DNA from: Propionicicella superfundia DSM 22317
GTDB lineage: Bacteria > Actinomycetota > Actinomycetes > Propionibacteriales > Propionibacteriaceae
Direction: 5' to 3'
NCBI RefSeq assembly: GCF_000423465.1
Contig: NZ_KE384021.1
Location: 279,290-343,289, forward strand
Length of the DNA stretch: 64,000 nucleotides
Shown: positions 25,582 to 34,887 of the stretch, one piece after another
Position numbering within the stretch: the first letter of the stretch is position 1
How the letters are laid out: the number at the start of each line of letters is the position of its first letter
Position numbers and translations under genes: made by a program
Notes under the pieces: generated by a model
Databases searched by the model: none
The model's input: the letters and a program-made list of their open reading frames with translations, nothing else
What the model was told of the DNA's origin: nothing

Positions 25582-26199
25582 ATGACCGAGCGAGACGACC
25601 TGCGGGTTGGTCACGCCGAGCGGGACGCGGCCGTCGCCGACCTCCGCGAGGCTCATGCCGCGGGCCGGATCACCGTCGCCGAACTGGACGAGCGGACCGC
25701 CGCCGCCCGGCAGGCCAGGACCGTCGGCGACCTGGCGGCGGTGCTCGCCGATCTGCGCCTCCCCGACACGCCGGCGCCGCTGCAGGTGCGGGGACCGGAG
25801 ATCGTGGATCCCGGCTTCCACCCGAGCGACCCGCTCGTGCTGCGGGCCGGCTTCACCTCGGTGAAGCGGCGTGACCGGTGGGTCGTCCCGCCGTACATCC
25901 GGGCGCACGCGGTCGTCGACGACATCCTCCTGGACTGCCTGTTCGCCACCGCGGAATCGCCGGTCGTGGACCTGGAGATCCTGCCCGGCGCGGGCACCGT
26001 GACGCTGATCCTGCCCGACGGGTGGGCCGTCAACGCCGACCGGCTGTCGGGAGGCATGGGCTCGGTGAGGCTCAAGGTGGCCTCGGAACCGTCCTGGGGG
26101 AGTCCGCTGTTCCTCGTGCGGGGCACGCTGGGGCTCGGCGACTTCAAAGCCCGAGGCGCCAATCGGTGGGACAAGCGCCGCTACAGACTCGACCGCTGA
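25582..26199 (+). CDS. DUF1707 protein with LiaF-like C-terminal domain
   Basis: 205 residues. Residues 5-57 (DLRVGHAERDAAVADLREAHAAGRI and the ELDERTAAARQARTVGDLAAVLADL helix) match DUF1707, common at the N-terminus of actinobacterial membrane-stress proteins. The remainder, with beta-strand repeats and GGMGSVRLKV, resembles the LiaF/DUF2154 beta-helix-like domain. No transmembrane helix is evident, so it is probably cytosolic. TAGGCT ends 6 nt before the ATG and no ribosome-binding site is present, suggesting a leaderless mRNA. Confidence 0.75.
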   Translation: MTERDDLRVGHAERDAAVADLREAHAAGRITVAELDERTAAARQARTVGDLAAVLADLRLPDTPAPLQVRGPEIVDPGFHPSDPLVLRAGFTSVKRRDRWVVPPYIRAHAVVDDILLDCLFATAESPVVDLEILPGAGTVTLILPDGWAVNADRLSGGMGSVRLKVASEPSWGSPLFLVRGTLGLGDFKARGANRWDKRRYRLDR

Positions 26200-26278
26200 A
26201 CCGCCGTCGCTCGTCGATCCGGCCGCGACGGGCGCGGGCTCCCTGGCCACCGGCCGCTTCCTGCGCCACAGTAGGGAC

Positions 26279-27859
26279 ATGACGACATCGGGACGGACGA
26301 CGGCGACCTTCCTCGGCGGCACCGGTTCGGTCACGGGATCGAAGTTCCTGCTCACCGTGGGCGAGCGGCGCATCCTCGTGGACTGTGGCCTGTTCCAGGG
26401 TGAGAAGAGGTGGCGCGAACAGAACTGGGCCGAGTTCCCGGTGCCGCCCTCGTCCATCTCCGACGTCATCCTCACCCATGCCCACATGGATCACACCGGG
26501 TACCTGCCCGCTCTGGTGAGGAACGGGTTCGCCGGCCGGGTCCTGTGCACCGGGGGGACGCAGCGCCTCGCCGAGATCGTGCTCCGCGACGCGGCATTCC
26601 TCCAGGAACGCGAGGCCGCGGACGCCGCCGCGGGCGGCTACTCCAAACACCGCCCGCCGCTCCCGCTGTACACCGGGGACGACGTCATCGCCGCGATGCG
26701 CCTGTTCGCGCCCGTCGAGTTCGACACCGACGTCGATCTCGGGGACGGCATCGGCGTGCGGTTCACCCGCGCCGGCCACATCCTCGGCTCGGCCTCGGTC
26801 ACGGTGACGACGCCCGACGCCTCTGCCCTCTTCTCGGGCGACCTGGGCCGCCACGACCACCCCGTCCTGCGCGCCCGCGACATCCCGCCCGGCGCACCGT
26901 ACGTGTTCATCGAGTCCACCTACGGCGACCGCGAGCACCCCGAGCCGGCGAATCTGCCGCACGAGGGTCTCGCCGACGTCGTCCGGCGGACGATCGCTCG
27001 CGGCGGATCCGTCCTCGTCGCCGCCTTCGCCGTCGACCGGACGAGCATCGTGCTGAAGACCCTGACCGACATGATCCGGCACGGACGCATCCCCGACGTC
27101 CCCATCTACCTCAACTCGCCCATGGCCCTGTCGGCACTGGACGTGTACGCCTCACCGGCGCTGCGCGACGAGCTGCGGCCGGAACTGCGGGCGGAGGACT
27201 TCGCCGACCCGCCGAACCTGGTCGAGGTGCGCACGGCGGACGAGTCGAGACGGCTGACGAACCCCGGCAAGCCGTCCATCGTGGTGAGCTCGTCGGGAAT
27301 GCTCACGGGCGGACGCGTGCTGCACCACCTCGAGGCGATGCTGCCGCAGCGGCGCAACGCCGTCGTCCTCACCGGCTATCAGGGCGTCGGGACGCGTGGA
27401 CGGGCCCTGGTGGAGGGAGCGACCCAGCTCAAGCTGTACGGGACGTATGTGCCGGTCGAGGCCGAGGTGTACCTGGACAGCGAGTTCTCCGTCCACGCCG
27501 ATGCGTCGGATCTCATCGACTGGCTGCGCGGGCTGCAGCCCCGGCCGCGAACGGTCTTCTGCGTGCACGGCGACCCGGCGTCCGCCGCCGCTCTCGCCGC
27601 CCGGATCACCGACGAGGTCGGCTGCCCCGCCGTCGTCCCGGGGTTCGGGGAGGTCGTCGCCCTCTCGGGGCAGGGCGCGGTCCCGTCGTCCGCGGAGGAC
27701 CGCGCTGCGGCCAGGCACCGGCCGGCGGCGGGCACGAGGGCACAGCCGGTCGAGTCCGGCCTGCGGATCGACGGCGGCGATGTCGTCTGGCGGGCCGTCT
27801 CCGCCGACGGTGAGGAGATCGTCCTGGAGGGGACGATCACCATCCGCCTGCGGAGGTGA
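26279..27859 (+). CDS. Metallo-beta-lactamase/beta-CASP RNA-processing-type hydrolase
   Basis: 526 residues. The zinc motif HAHMDHTG lies near residue 64; further ligands are in GHILGSASV and SGDLGRHDHP. The beta-CASP region includes AFAVDRTSIVLKTL, YLNSPMA, VSSSGMLTGGRVLHHL and EVYLDSEFSVHADASDLIDWL, as in CPSF-type exonucleases (KH-less, YsfL-like group). It probably processes or degrades RNA. The last 80 residues, after the QGAV segment, are a variable extension. CACAGT lies 6 nt before the ATG, another leaderless-type start. It follows the DUF1707 gene by 79 nt. Confidence 0.85.
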   Translation: MTTSGRTTATFLGGTGSVTGSKFLLTVGERRILVDCGLFQGEKRWREQNWAEFPVPPSSISDVILTHAHMDHTGYLPALVRNGFAGRVLCTGGTQRLAEIVLRDAAFLQEREAADAAAGGYSKHRPPLPLYTGDDVIAAMRLFAPVEFDTDVDLGDGIGVRFTRAGHILGSASVTVTTPDASALFSGDLGRHDHPVLRARDIPPGAPYVFIESTYGDREHPEPANLPHEGLADVVRRTIARGGSVLVAAFAVDRTSIVLKTLTDMIRHGRIPDVPIYLNSPMALSALDVYASPALRDELRPELRAEDFADPPNLVEVRTADESRRLTNPGKPSIVVSSSGMLTGGRVLHHLEAMLPQRRNAVVLTGYQGVGTRGRALVEGATQLKLYGTYVPVEAEVYLDSEFSVHADASDLIDWLRGLQPRPRTVFCVHGDPASAAALAARITDEVGCPAVVPGFGEVVALSGQGAVPSSAEDRAAARHRPAAGTRAQPVESGLRIDGGDVVWRAVSADGEEIVLEGTITIRLRR

Positions 27860-28194
27860 CGATCGTCCCGACGGTGCCGCCGAGCGGGGGCGCGCGAGCC
27901 GGATGACGCTGCGTGGGCGGTGTCCCGGCCAGGACGGGTCTCGGCGGGTACCCCGGAGCACGCAAAAGTCCGTGCAGTAGGCGGTTGTGAGGTCGGCGCT
28001 GCCGCAAAACCTCTCGTCTGCGAGCCTCGTGACGGTGAGCGCCCGTACACTTTACGCGCTCCCGGACTCCGCCAAGAGGGCTCTCACGAAGATTGTGAGG
28101 TCTTCACGGAGCGGACATCGAACCGGCATCCCCGCGCGCCAGTCTTAACGGCCGGGTCACCCCTCTGCAATAGGTCAACGCGACTATTTTGTCT
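27860..28194. other. 335-nt spacer before the permease gene
   Basis: No gene is apparent. The second half is less GC-rich than its surroundings. CTCAC (28083-28087) and GTGAG (28095-28099) make a short dyad with a 7-nt spacer that could be a regulator site. No confident promoter hexamers or ribosome-binding site precede the ATG at 28195. Confidence 0.35.
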
Positions 28195-29646
28195 ATGACT
28201 ACATCGGTTGACATTCCTGTCGCCCCGGCCGGTACCCGCAAACTGAGCGGCAACCTCGGCGTCGGCGAGATCGTCTTCATGGTAGTTGCCGCTGCTGCAC
28301 CGCTGACCGTCATCGGCGGAGCAACTCCTATCGGCATCCTCATCGGCAACGGGGCCGGCTACCCTCTCAACTTCGTCATCTGCGCAGCGATCCTGCTGTT
28401 CTTCTCCTCCGGGTTGTCCGCCATGTCGCGGACCGTCCCCAAGCCCGGAGCGTTCTTCACGTACATCGGTTACGGACTCGGGCGTCCCATGGGCGTCGGT
28501 GCGGCCTGGCTGGCCCTCCTGTGCTACACGACCGTCCAGGTGGCGGTCTACGGGTACCTCGGGTTCGCGATCAACCTGGACCTGTCGTCCCTCGGGGTGC
28601 CGGAGGTGCCGTGGTGGATCTACAGCCTGCTCATGATCGCCGTCGTGGGCTTCCTCGGCTACCGGGACATCCAGCTCAGCGCCAAGGTGCTGGCCGTCTT
28701 CCTCATCCTCGAGGTCGGCGTCACGCTCGCCCTCTCGATCGCGGTCATGGTCCGCGGCGGCGCCGAGGGGCTGTCCCTGACGCCGTTCACCCCGTCGGCC
28801 TGGATGTCCGGCTCGCCGGGCGTGGGCATGATGCTCGCGATGGCGGGCTTCATCGGCTTCGAGTCCACCGCGATCTTCCGCGACGAGGCCAAGGACCCCG
28901 ACAAGACCATCCCGCGTGCGACCTTCGCGGCCGTCCTCGTGATCGGCATCCTGTACAGCTTCGCGTCGTGGGCGCTCATCATGGCGTGGGGGCCCAACGG
29001 GGTCGTGGACGCCGCCGCGGAGGACGCCGGCGGCATGCTCCTCAACACCGCGATGATGTACATCGGCCCGGTCGGCGGGGTCATCACCCAGTCGCTGCTG
29101 CTGACCAGCCTCTTCGCCTGCGTGCTGTCGTTCCACAACATCCTGACCCGCTACCAGCACGCCATGGGCAACGTCCGCCTGCTTCCGCACCGGATGGGCG
29201 CCGTCCACCCGAAGTACGGGTCGCCGTCCAACTCGTCGCTGGTCCAGACGGCGACCGCGGCCGTCACCTTGATGTTCTTCATGATCATCGGGTGGGACCC
29301 GGTCATGCAGATCTTCACCTGGCTGGCGGGAATCTCGACGATCGCGATCGTGCTGCTCATGGCGCTCACGTCGGTCGCGGTCATCGTCCACTTCGCCCGC
29401 TCGGGTTCCGGGTCGGCGTCCGTGTGGACGACCAAGATCGCCCCCATCGTGTCCACGGTCGGGTTGACGGCCGTCGCGATCCTCATCGTCGTGTACTTCC
29501 CGGCGCTGGTCGGCGGCGGCTGGGACCTGGCCATCGCCCTGCTCGTCACCGTCCCGATCGCGCTGATCATCGGCTACGTCCAGGCCACCAGGATCCGCCG
29601 CACCGATCCGGCGGTCTACGAGAACATCATCGATTCGATCTCCTGA
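28195..29646 (+). CDS. APC-superfamily amino acid/amine permease
   Basis: 483 residues with 12 predicted membrane helices. The N-terminal LGVGEIVFMVVAAAAPLTVIGG and GFIGFESTAIFRDEAKDPDKTIPRAT (helix 6 and following loop, read in parts) are typical of the APC family. The ATG at 28195 is used; an in-frame TTG lies two codons upstream. It is followed by an ornithine-cyclodeaminase-like gene and an FAD amine oxidase, so it likely imports their substrate, a biogenic amine or unusual amino acid. Confidence 0.85.
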   Translation: MTTSVDIPVAPAGTRKLSGNLGVGEIVFMVVAAAAPLTVIGGATPIGILIGNGAGYPLNFVICAAILLFFSSGLSAMSRTVPKPGAFFTYIGYGLGRPMGVGAAWLALLCYTTVQVAVYGYLGFAINLDLSSLGVPEVPWWIYSLLMIAVVGFLGYRDIQLSAKVLAVFLILEVGVTLALSIAVMVRGGAEGLSLTPFTPSAWMSGSPGVGMMLAMAGFIGFESTAIFRDEAKDPDKTIPRATFAAVLVIGILYSFASWALIMAWGPNGVVDAAAEDAGGMLLNTAMMYIGPVGGVITQSLLLTSLFACVLSFHNILTRYQHAMGNVRLLPHRMGAVHPKYGSPSNSSLVQTATAAVTLMFFMIIGWDPVMQIFTWLAGISTIAIVLLMALTSVAVIVHFARSGSGSASVWTTKIAPIVSTVGLTAVAILIVVYFPALVGGGWDLAIALLVTVPIALIIGYVQATRIRRTDPAVYENIIDSIS

Positions 29647-29651
29647 GGCAT

Positions 29652-29697
29652 CGGTCGGCGGGGACGGCAGAGCGGCACCGTCCCCGCCGGCCGACCG
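29652..29697 (+). terminator. Long GC-rich hairpin between permease and next gene
   Basis: CGGTCGG plus CGGGGACGG (29652-29667) pairs with 29678-29697, interrupted by a 4-nt bulge in the right arm, around a 10-nt loop. It may partly terminate the permease transcript or protect its 3' end, lowering expression of the downstream genes. Confidence 0.55.
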
Positions 29698-29748
29698 TCC
29701 CCGGCGATCCGCCACCTGCCGCAGCGAGAGCGAAACCAAGGAGCCAAT

Positions 29749-30882
29749 GTGTCTGATACCGCACTTTCCCTTCTCTACCTCAGCGAGCCGGACGCCGTCG
29801 CGGCGGGCGTGACGGACATGGCCCCCTGCGTGGAGGCGATGGACGAGACCCTGCAGTTGCTGCAACTGGGCGACTACCGCATGGGCGGCAAGCTCGGCAA
29901 CTCCCACGGGGCGATGGTCATGTTCGCGGAGACGTCGGAGTTCCCGAACATGCCGACCGACGGCCCGGACCGCAGGTTCATGGCCATGCCGGCCTACCTC
30001 GGCGGCTCCTTCGACAACGCCGGCGTCAAGTGGTACGGCTCCAACATGGAGAACCGCGACAAGGGCCTGCCCCGCTCGATCCACGTGTTCGTCCTCAACG
30101 ACAAGGACACCGGCGCCCCCAAGATGATCATGTCGGCCAACCTGCTCAGTGCGTACCGCACCGGAGCCGTTCCCGGCGTCGGCGCGAAGTACCTCGCGCG
30201 TCCCGGCTCGGAGGTCGTGTCCATCATCGGCCCGGGCGTCATGGGCAAGACCGGGCTGGAGGCCTACGCCGCGGTGTGTCCGATCACCAGGGCCCAGGTG
30301 TACGGGCGCCGCAAGGTGACCGCCGAGGCGTACAAGGAGTGGGCCGCCGAGCGGCTGCCCGACATCGAGATCGTCGTGTGCGACACCCTGGAGGAGTCGG
30401 TGCGCGGCGCCGACATCATCCACTCGGGCGTGTCCGGGCTCGTCGATCCGGCCGTGTACCCGCACGTGCTGACGGAGTGGCTGAAGCCTGGAGCCTTCAT
30501 CTGTTCGGTGGCGAACCTGAAGCTGGACGACGAGCTTCTCCTCGACCCGAAGACGGGGCTGTTCATCGACAACATCGGCATGTACTTCGACTGGCAGGAG
30601 GAGTTCGGGTACCCCGCGTACGAGACCACCACGGGCATCATCGGAACGCGGTTCGTCGATCTCATCCACGACGGCCTCCTCGACCAGGACAGGGTGGTCA
30701 ACATCGGCGACGTCCCGCTGGGGCGCAAGCCCGGGCGGACGAGCGACGACCAGATCATCGTCTTCAGCGTCGGCGGAATGCCGATCGAGGACGTCGCATG
30801 GTCGACCGTCGTGTACCGGAAGGCCAAAGAACTCGGGATCGGCGTCGAACTGCCGTTCTGGGACGTCCCGGCGCTCGCCTGA
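29749..30882 (+). CDS. Ornithine cyclodeaminase/mu-crystallin family protein (tyramine oxidase subunit B-like)
   Basis: A 377-residue NAD(P)-binding protein. The OCD fold is shown by VKWYGSNMENRDKGLPRS in the substrate region, MIMSANLLSAYRTGAVPGVGAKYL, and the Rossmann motif VSIIGPGVMGKTGLEAYAA. GTG 29749 follows AAGGAG by 5 nt. It is longer than typical OCDs (about 330-350 residues), with extra C-terminal sequence. It lies between an amine permease and an FAD oxidase. Annotators have named close relatives tyramine oxidase subunit B, but I cannot confirm the substrate; an imine reductase role is equally possible. Confidence 0.75.
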   Translation: MSDTALSLLYLSEPDAVAAGVTDMAPCVEAMDETLQLLQLGDYRMGGKLGNSHGAMVMFAETSEFPNMPTDGPDRRFMAMPAYLGGSFDNAGVKWYGSNMENRDKGLPRSIHVFVLNDKDTGAPKMIMSANLLSAYRTGAVPGVGAKYLARPGSEVVSIIGPGVMGKTGLEAYAAVCPITRAQVYGRRKVTAEAYKEWAAERLPDIEIVVCDTLEESVRGADIIHSGVSGLVDPAVYPHVLTEWLKPGAFICSVANLKLDDELLLDPKTGLFIDNIGMYFDWQEEFGYPAYETTTGIIGTRFVDLIHDGLLDQDRVVNIGDVPLGRKPGRTSDDQIIVFSVGGMPIEDVAWSTVVYRKAKELGIGVELPFWDVPALA

Positions 30883-30971
30883 TCGTGACCGTGCCCGGCC
30901 TTGGCTGCATGCCATGAGCCGGGCCGCGCCGTGATCGGACCACAGACCCTTACAGGAGGAGAAGCAAACTT

Positions 30972-32150
30972 ATGAGTGACGTCGTCATCGTCGGCGCCGG
31001 CGTGATCGGTACCGCCACGGCCTGGGCCCTGACCCAGCGGGGGATCACCGACATCACGATCCTCGACCGCGACAGCGTCGGCTCCGGCGGAACGGGCAAG
31101 TCCGCCGGGATCATCCGCTGCCACTACGGGGTGTCGTCGGTGGCCGCACTGGCCCTGACGAGCCTGGAGTTCTTCGAGAGCGCTCCCGACCTGCTCGGGG
31201 CGGACATCGGTTTCGAGCAGGTCGGCTACCTGGTGGGGATCGGGCCCGAGAACGTGGATCCCTTCCGCGCGAGCCTGGCCAACCAGCGCTCGCTCGGCGT
31301 GGAGACGAACGAGATCTCGGCGTCCGAGGTCGCCGAGCTGTGGCCGACCGCCCGCCTGGACGACTTCGCGACGTTCTGCCTCGAACCACGCGGCGGCTAC
31401 GGCGACGGGTACGCGACCGCGCAGGCGCTCGCCGCCGCGCTGCGCGGGCGGGGAGTCGTGATCCGGCAGGGCGCCAAGGTCAGTGAGATCGTGGCCGACG
31501 GGGACACCGTGACAGGGGTCAAGCTCGCCGACGGCGAGGTCGTGCCGGCAGGCACGGTCGTGGTCGCGGCCGGCGCATGGTCGGTGCCGTTGCTGAGTGC
31601 GCTCGGCATCACGCTTCCCGTGCAGCCCATCTTCGTGCAGGAGGTGCTCATCGACCCACAGATGGATCTCGGTGCGCCTCCGGTCTTCTCCGACCTCGTG
31701 GCCAAGCAGTACGTCCATCTGCGTGGGGGCGAGATGCTGTTCGGCAACAGTGCCGGGGACGCGATGATCCCCATCCCGGACCCGGACGTGTACCCGAATC
31801 ACGCGTCCAACGATGCGATCGAGGCGGTCGCCGAGAAGGCCATCCACCGGTTCCCCGGCATCGAGGATCCGCGGATCTCGACGACGGCGACGGGGGTGAT
31901 CGACGCGACTCCCGACAACAACCCGATCGTCTCGGCCACGGGCTACGCGAGGCTGTTCGTCGCCGCCGGCATGTCGGGGCACGGGTTCAAGATCGCTCCC
32001 GGGCTCGGGCGGCTGATGGCGGAGATCGTCCTGGACGGCGCGTCGTCGATCCCCAACGTCCCGGCGGCCGACTTCCGGCTGAGCCGGTTCGACGAGGGGG
32101 ATCTCCTGGTGAGCCCCTACGTCTACGTCGGGACGACCGGAATCCGCTGA
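30972..32150 (+). CDS. FAD-dependent amine/amino-acid oxidase (DAO family)
   Basis: A 392-residue flavoprotein. The dinucleotide motif VIVGAGVIGTATAWAL is at residues 4-19, followed by GSGGTGKSAGIIRCHYG. The C-terminal FAD-binding segment is AAGMSGHGFKIAPGLGRLMAE. The family includes sarcosine oxidase, D-amino-acid dehydrogenase and opine oxidase B subunits. AGGAGGAG lies about 12 nt before the ATG. With the upstream OCD-like protein and permease it forms a catabolic unit for an amine or secondary amino acid. A palindromic terminator follows the gene. Confidence 0.8.
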   Translation: MSDVVIVGAGVIGTATAWALTQRGITDITILDRDSVGSGGTGKSAGIIRCHYGVSSVAALALTSLEFFESAPDLLGADIGFEQVGYLVGIGPENVDPFRASLANQRSLGVETNEISASEVAELWPTARLDDFATFCLEPRGGYGDGYATAQALAAALRGRGVVIRQGAKVSEIVADGDTVTGVKLADGEVVPAGTVVVAAGAWSVPLLSALGITLPVQPIFVQEVLIDPQMDLGAPPVFSDLVAKQYVHLRGGEMLFGNSAGDAMIPIPDPDVYPNHASNDAIEAVAEKAIHRFPGIEDPRISTTATGVIDATPDNNPIVSATGYARLFVAAGMSGHGFKIAPGLGRLMAEIVLDGASSIPNVPAADFRLSRFDEGDLLVSPYVYVGTTGIR

Positions 32151-32395
32151 TTTCGGATTCCGGCCGCGGGTCGTCGGAGGTCGCCGGAAAACACATGTGA
32201 ATGACAGTCGCGGAGTTTGCTCCGCGTGCGGTCGGCCGAAGGGGAAATGTTCCCCATGCGCGGTCGGCCGCATTGTCATGCCCTCCGCCGAGCGCTCCGA
32301 AACTGCCGGAAAACCGCCGGAATCCGGCAGTTTCGGAGCGCTCGGCGAATCCCGGAGGACGGGGGACGGAGGACGGGGGGCGGGGGGACGGGGGG
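32151..32395. other. 245-nt spacer between convergent genes
   Basis: It contains palindrome copy 2 (32286-32347). The rest is a G-rich purine tract (32353-32396, runs of GGGGG separated by AC or GA) directly before the EtfD stop. No gene is seen. Confidence 0.5.
32286..32347. repeat. Convergent-gene palindrome, copy 2
   Basis: Perfect 25-nt arms (32286-32310 and 32323-32347) surround a 12-nt loop. The outer arm reads GCCGAGCGCTCCGAAAC. It lies between the FAD oxidase (+) and EtfD-like (-) stops. Loop length equals that of copy 1, and the inner stem ends CCGGA/TCCGG in both, while some arm bases differ in compensating pairs. Confidence 0.8.
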
Positions 32396-34606
32396 TCAGG
32401 ACGTCTGCGCCATACCGCGCCGGACGCCGTCCAGCACGAGCAGCGCCACGTCGCGCACGGCGGGCGCCTGCTCCTGGCCGGCCGCGGCATCGTTCAGCAT
32501 GATCGTGCAGTAGGGGCACGCCGTCGCGACGGTCTCCGCGCCGGTCTCGGCGGCTTCGCCCAGGCGGGCCTCGCTGATCCGCGTCCCGCTGGTCTCCTCG
32601 GTCCACATCCGCGCCCCGCCACCGCCGCAGCACATGCTCACCGAGCGTGAGTGCGACATCTCCACCAGCGTGGTCTCGGGCAGGGACGCGAGCAGTTCGC
32701 GCGGGGCCTCGTACTCCTGGTTGTGGCGGCCGAGGTAGCACGGGTCGTGATAGGTGACCGACCGGCGCTCGGACTCCTCGGGCGGCGCCATCGTCAGCCG
32801 TCCCTCGCGGATGAGGGAGTTCAGGACCTGCGTGTGGTGGCTCACCCGGTACGTGCCGCCGAGCTGCTGGTACTCCCGCGAGAGGGTGTTGTAGCAGTGG
32901 GCGCAGGTGACGATGATCCGATCCACGCCCAGCGCGTCGAAGGTCTCGATGTTCTGCGTCGCCAGCATCTGGTAGGTCGCCTCGTTGCCCGCGCGGCGGG
33001 CCGGATCGCCCGAGCACGTCTCGGCGTCGCCGAGGACGGCGAACGTCACCCCCGCGAGGTGCAGCAGCTCGGCGACGGCGCGGGTCGTCTGCTTCCCCTT
33101 GTCGTCGTACGCTCCCGCGCAGCCGACCCACAGCAGGTAGTCGACCTCGGCGAGGCTGTCGACATCGGTGCCGACGACCGGCACGGGGAACTCCAGCCCC
33201 CGCGTCCATTCGAGACGGCCGCGCGGCGGGAGCCCCCACGGATTGCCCTTGGCGTCGAGGTTGCCGAACAGCGGCCCGAACTCCTCGGGGAACTCCGACT
33301 TCACCATCACCTCGTGGCGGCGCAGGTCGAGGATGTGGTCGACGTGCTCGATGTCGACGGGGCACTGCTCGACGCAGGCGCCGCAGGTCGTGCACGCCCA
33401 CAGGACGTCGGCGTCGATCACGCCCGGGACGAGGTCGCCCGGCTCGGTGAGGACGCCCGTCGACGCCGCGGCCTTCGCGGCCACGAGAGCGCCGAGGACG
33501 TCGGCGGTGTGCGCGGCTGTGGGGACCTTCGCGTCCCCGGACCGCAGGGCCGGCGCGACGGCGGCGGTGTGATCGCGCAACGCGAGCGTGAAGAGCTTCG
33601 GCGACAACGGCTTGCCGGTGTTCCAGGCCGGGCAGACGTCCTGGCAGCGGCCGCACTCGCTGCACGACGAGAAGTCCAGCAGCGACTTCCAGTCCAGGTC
33701 GCGCGCGGTGCCGACGCCGAACGACGCGTCCTCGGGCAGATCGTCGAGCTCGCGGATGTCGAACGGCTTCCCGTCGACCAGCATCGGAGCGGCGGCGCCG
33801 AGTGCAGGGCCGCCATCGGCCTCACGTCGCGCGTACACGTTGAGGACGGCGAGGAACCGGTGCCACGCGACGCTCATCGAGGCCGAGGCGCCGACGACGC
33901 CCATCCAGGTCATCGAGACCAGGATCTTCGCGGTGGCGAACAGCGCGATCCCGGTGCCCAGCGCCGAGGCGGGCGCGCCCAGGAAGGCGGTCCCGAGCCA
34001 GGCCGTCGTGGGGTAGTGCTGCCAGCCGCCCTCGGCGGCCGTCGCGGGATCGGAGCGCAGCAGGGCGCTCTGCAGCGTGTGCATGCCGAGGACGCACACG
34101 ACGACGAGGGCGATGACGGCCTCGACGAAGTACGCCTGCCAGCGGGTCGAGCCGAAGAAGCGGGACCGCCAGTCGCGGGCCGTGTCCGCGTCCTCGGGGG
34201 CGTGGTGGTACCGGACGCGCAGCACGACGAGCGCCACGATGCCGAGGAGCCCGGCCCAGGCGAAGAGTTCGACGATCCACTGCCAGGGCGCCCAGCCGCC
34301 GATCACGGGGAGCTCTGCGAGCGGATCGAGCGTCTGCGCATACGCCGACCCGAGTGTGGGGACCAGCAGGACGAAGGACATCATCACGAACCAGTGCGCG
34401 ACCTTGGCGACCGGGCGGGTCCGGAAGCGCGAGTGGGAGACGATCTCGGCGAGCGCCGTGCGCAGCCGCGTGCCCACCGGCACCAGCCGTCCGGGGCTGG
34501 GCCGCCCGACCGCGATGCGCCGGACGATGACGACGATCCCGCGCACGAACAGGCCGAGGCCGACGACCGTCGCTACCAGCGCGACCACGAGCAACACGAT
34601 TCCCAT
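32396..34606 (-). CDS. etfD: EtfD-like membrane Fe-S oxidoreductase
   Basis: 736 residues. The N-terminal third has about five membrane helices like the cytochrome-b-type gamma subunit of nitrate reductase. Two [4Fe-4S] motifs follow (CSECGRCQDVCP near residue 317, CTTCGACVEQCPVD near 405), then CCG-type cysteine-rich domains ending in MCCGGGGARMW. This HdrD/DsrM-like layout matches mycobacterial EtfD, which takes electrons from EtfAB into the quinone pool. Here it is divergent from etfBA, supporting that role. The ATG at 34606 is preceded by a GAAGGGTGGG stretch. Confidence 0.82.
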   Translation of the reverse strand: MGIVLLVVALVATVVGLGLFVRGIVVIVRRIAVGRPSPGRLVPVGTRLRTALAEIVSHSRFRTRPVAKVAHWFVMMSFVLLVPTLGSAYAQTLDPLAELPVIGGWAPWQWIVELFAWAGLLGIVALVVLRVRYHHAPEDADTARDWRSRFFGSTRWQAYFVEAVIALVVVCVLGMHTLQSALLRSDPATAAEGGWQHYPTTAWLGTAFLGAPASALGTGIALFATAKILVSMTWMGVVGASASMSVAWHRFLAVLNVYARREADGGPALGAAAPMLVDGKPFDIRELDDLPEDASFGVGTARDLDWKSLLDFSSCSECGRCQDVCPAWNTGKPLSPKLFTLALRDHTAAVAPALRSGDAKVPTAAHTADVLGALVAAKAAASTGVLTEPGDLVPGVIDADVLWACTTCGACVEQCPVDIEHVDHILDLRRHEVMVKSEFPEEFGPLFGNLDAKGNPWGLPPRGRLEWTRGLEFPVPVVGTDVDSLAEVDYLLWVGCAGAYDDKGKQTTRAVAELLHLAGVTFAVLGDAETCSGDPARRAGNEATYQMLATQNIETFDALGVDRIIVTCAHCYNTLSREYQQLGGTYRVSHHTQVLNSLIREGRLTMAPPEESERRSVTYHDPCYLGRHNQEYEAPRELLASLPETTLVEMSHSRSVSMCCGGGGARMWTEETSGTRISEARLGEAAETGAETVATACPYCTIMLNDAAAGQEQAPAVRDVALLVLDGVRRGMAQTS

Positions 34607-34887
34607 CCGCCCACCCTTCGATTCCGACCGGGCCTCCCGGGGAACTCGCGGGTCGGGTGCGGCCCGGCGGCCAGTCGATCCAACGCTACGGGAGGGCATT
34701 CCGTCGAGGGCGGCGTGTCCGCCCCGGTAACGCAACCGAAACGCGTTCGTCATCTTCGCACGGGATATTCCTGGAACGCCGGATAATCCCATGGAGAATC
34801 GCCTACGGTGACGGCTAACACCAGTGCGCCGCGGTGCCCGATTCATGAGGTGAATGGGAGCGGCAGCCGACCGAGGACTGAGGTGCG
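34607..34887. other. Divergent promoter region of etfD and etfBA
   Basis: A 281-nt spacer without a gene. TACGGT at 34804-34809 could be the etfB -10 element, giving a leader of about 70 nt ending with GAGG before the ATG. I saw no clear regulator dyad. Confidence 0.35.

Noticed and set aside
28084-30915. Long open frame opposite the permease and OCD-like genes (about 943 codons)
   Set aside because: The forward genes have family signatures and ribosome-binding sites; this frame has neither.
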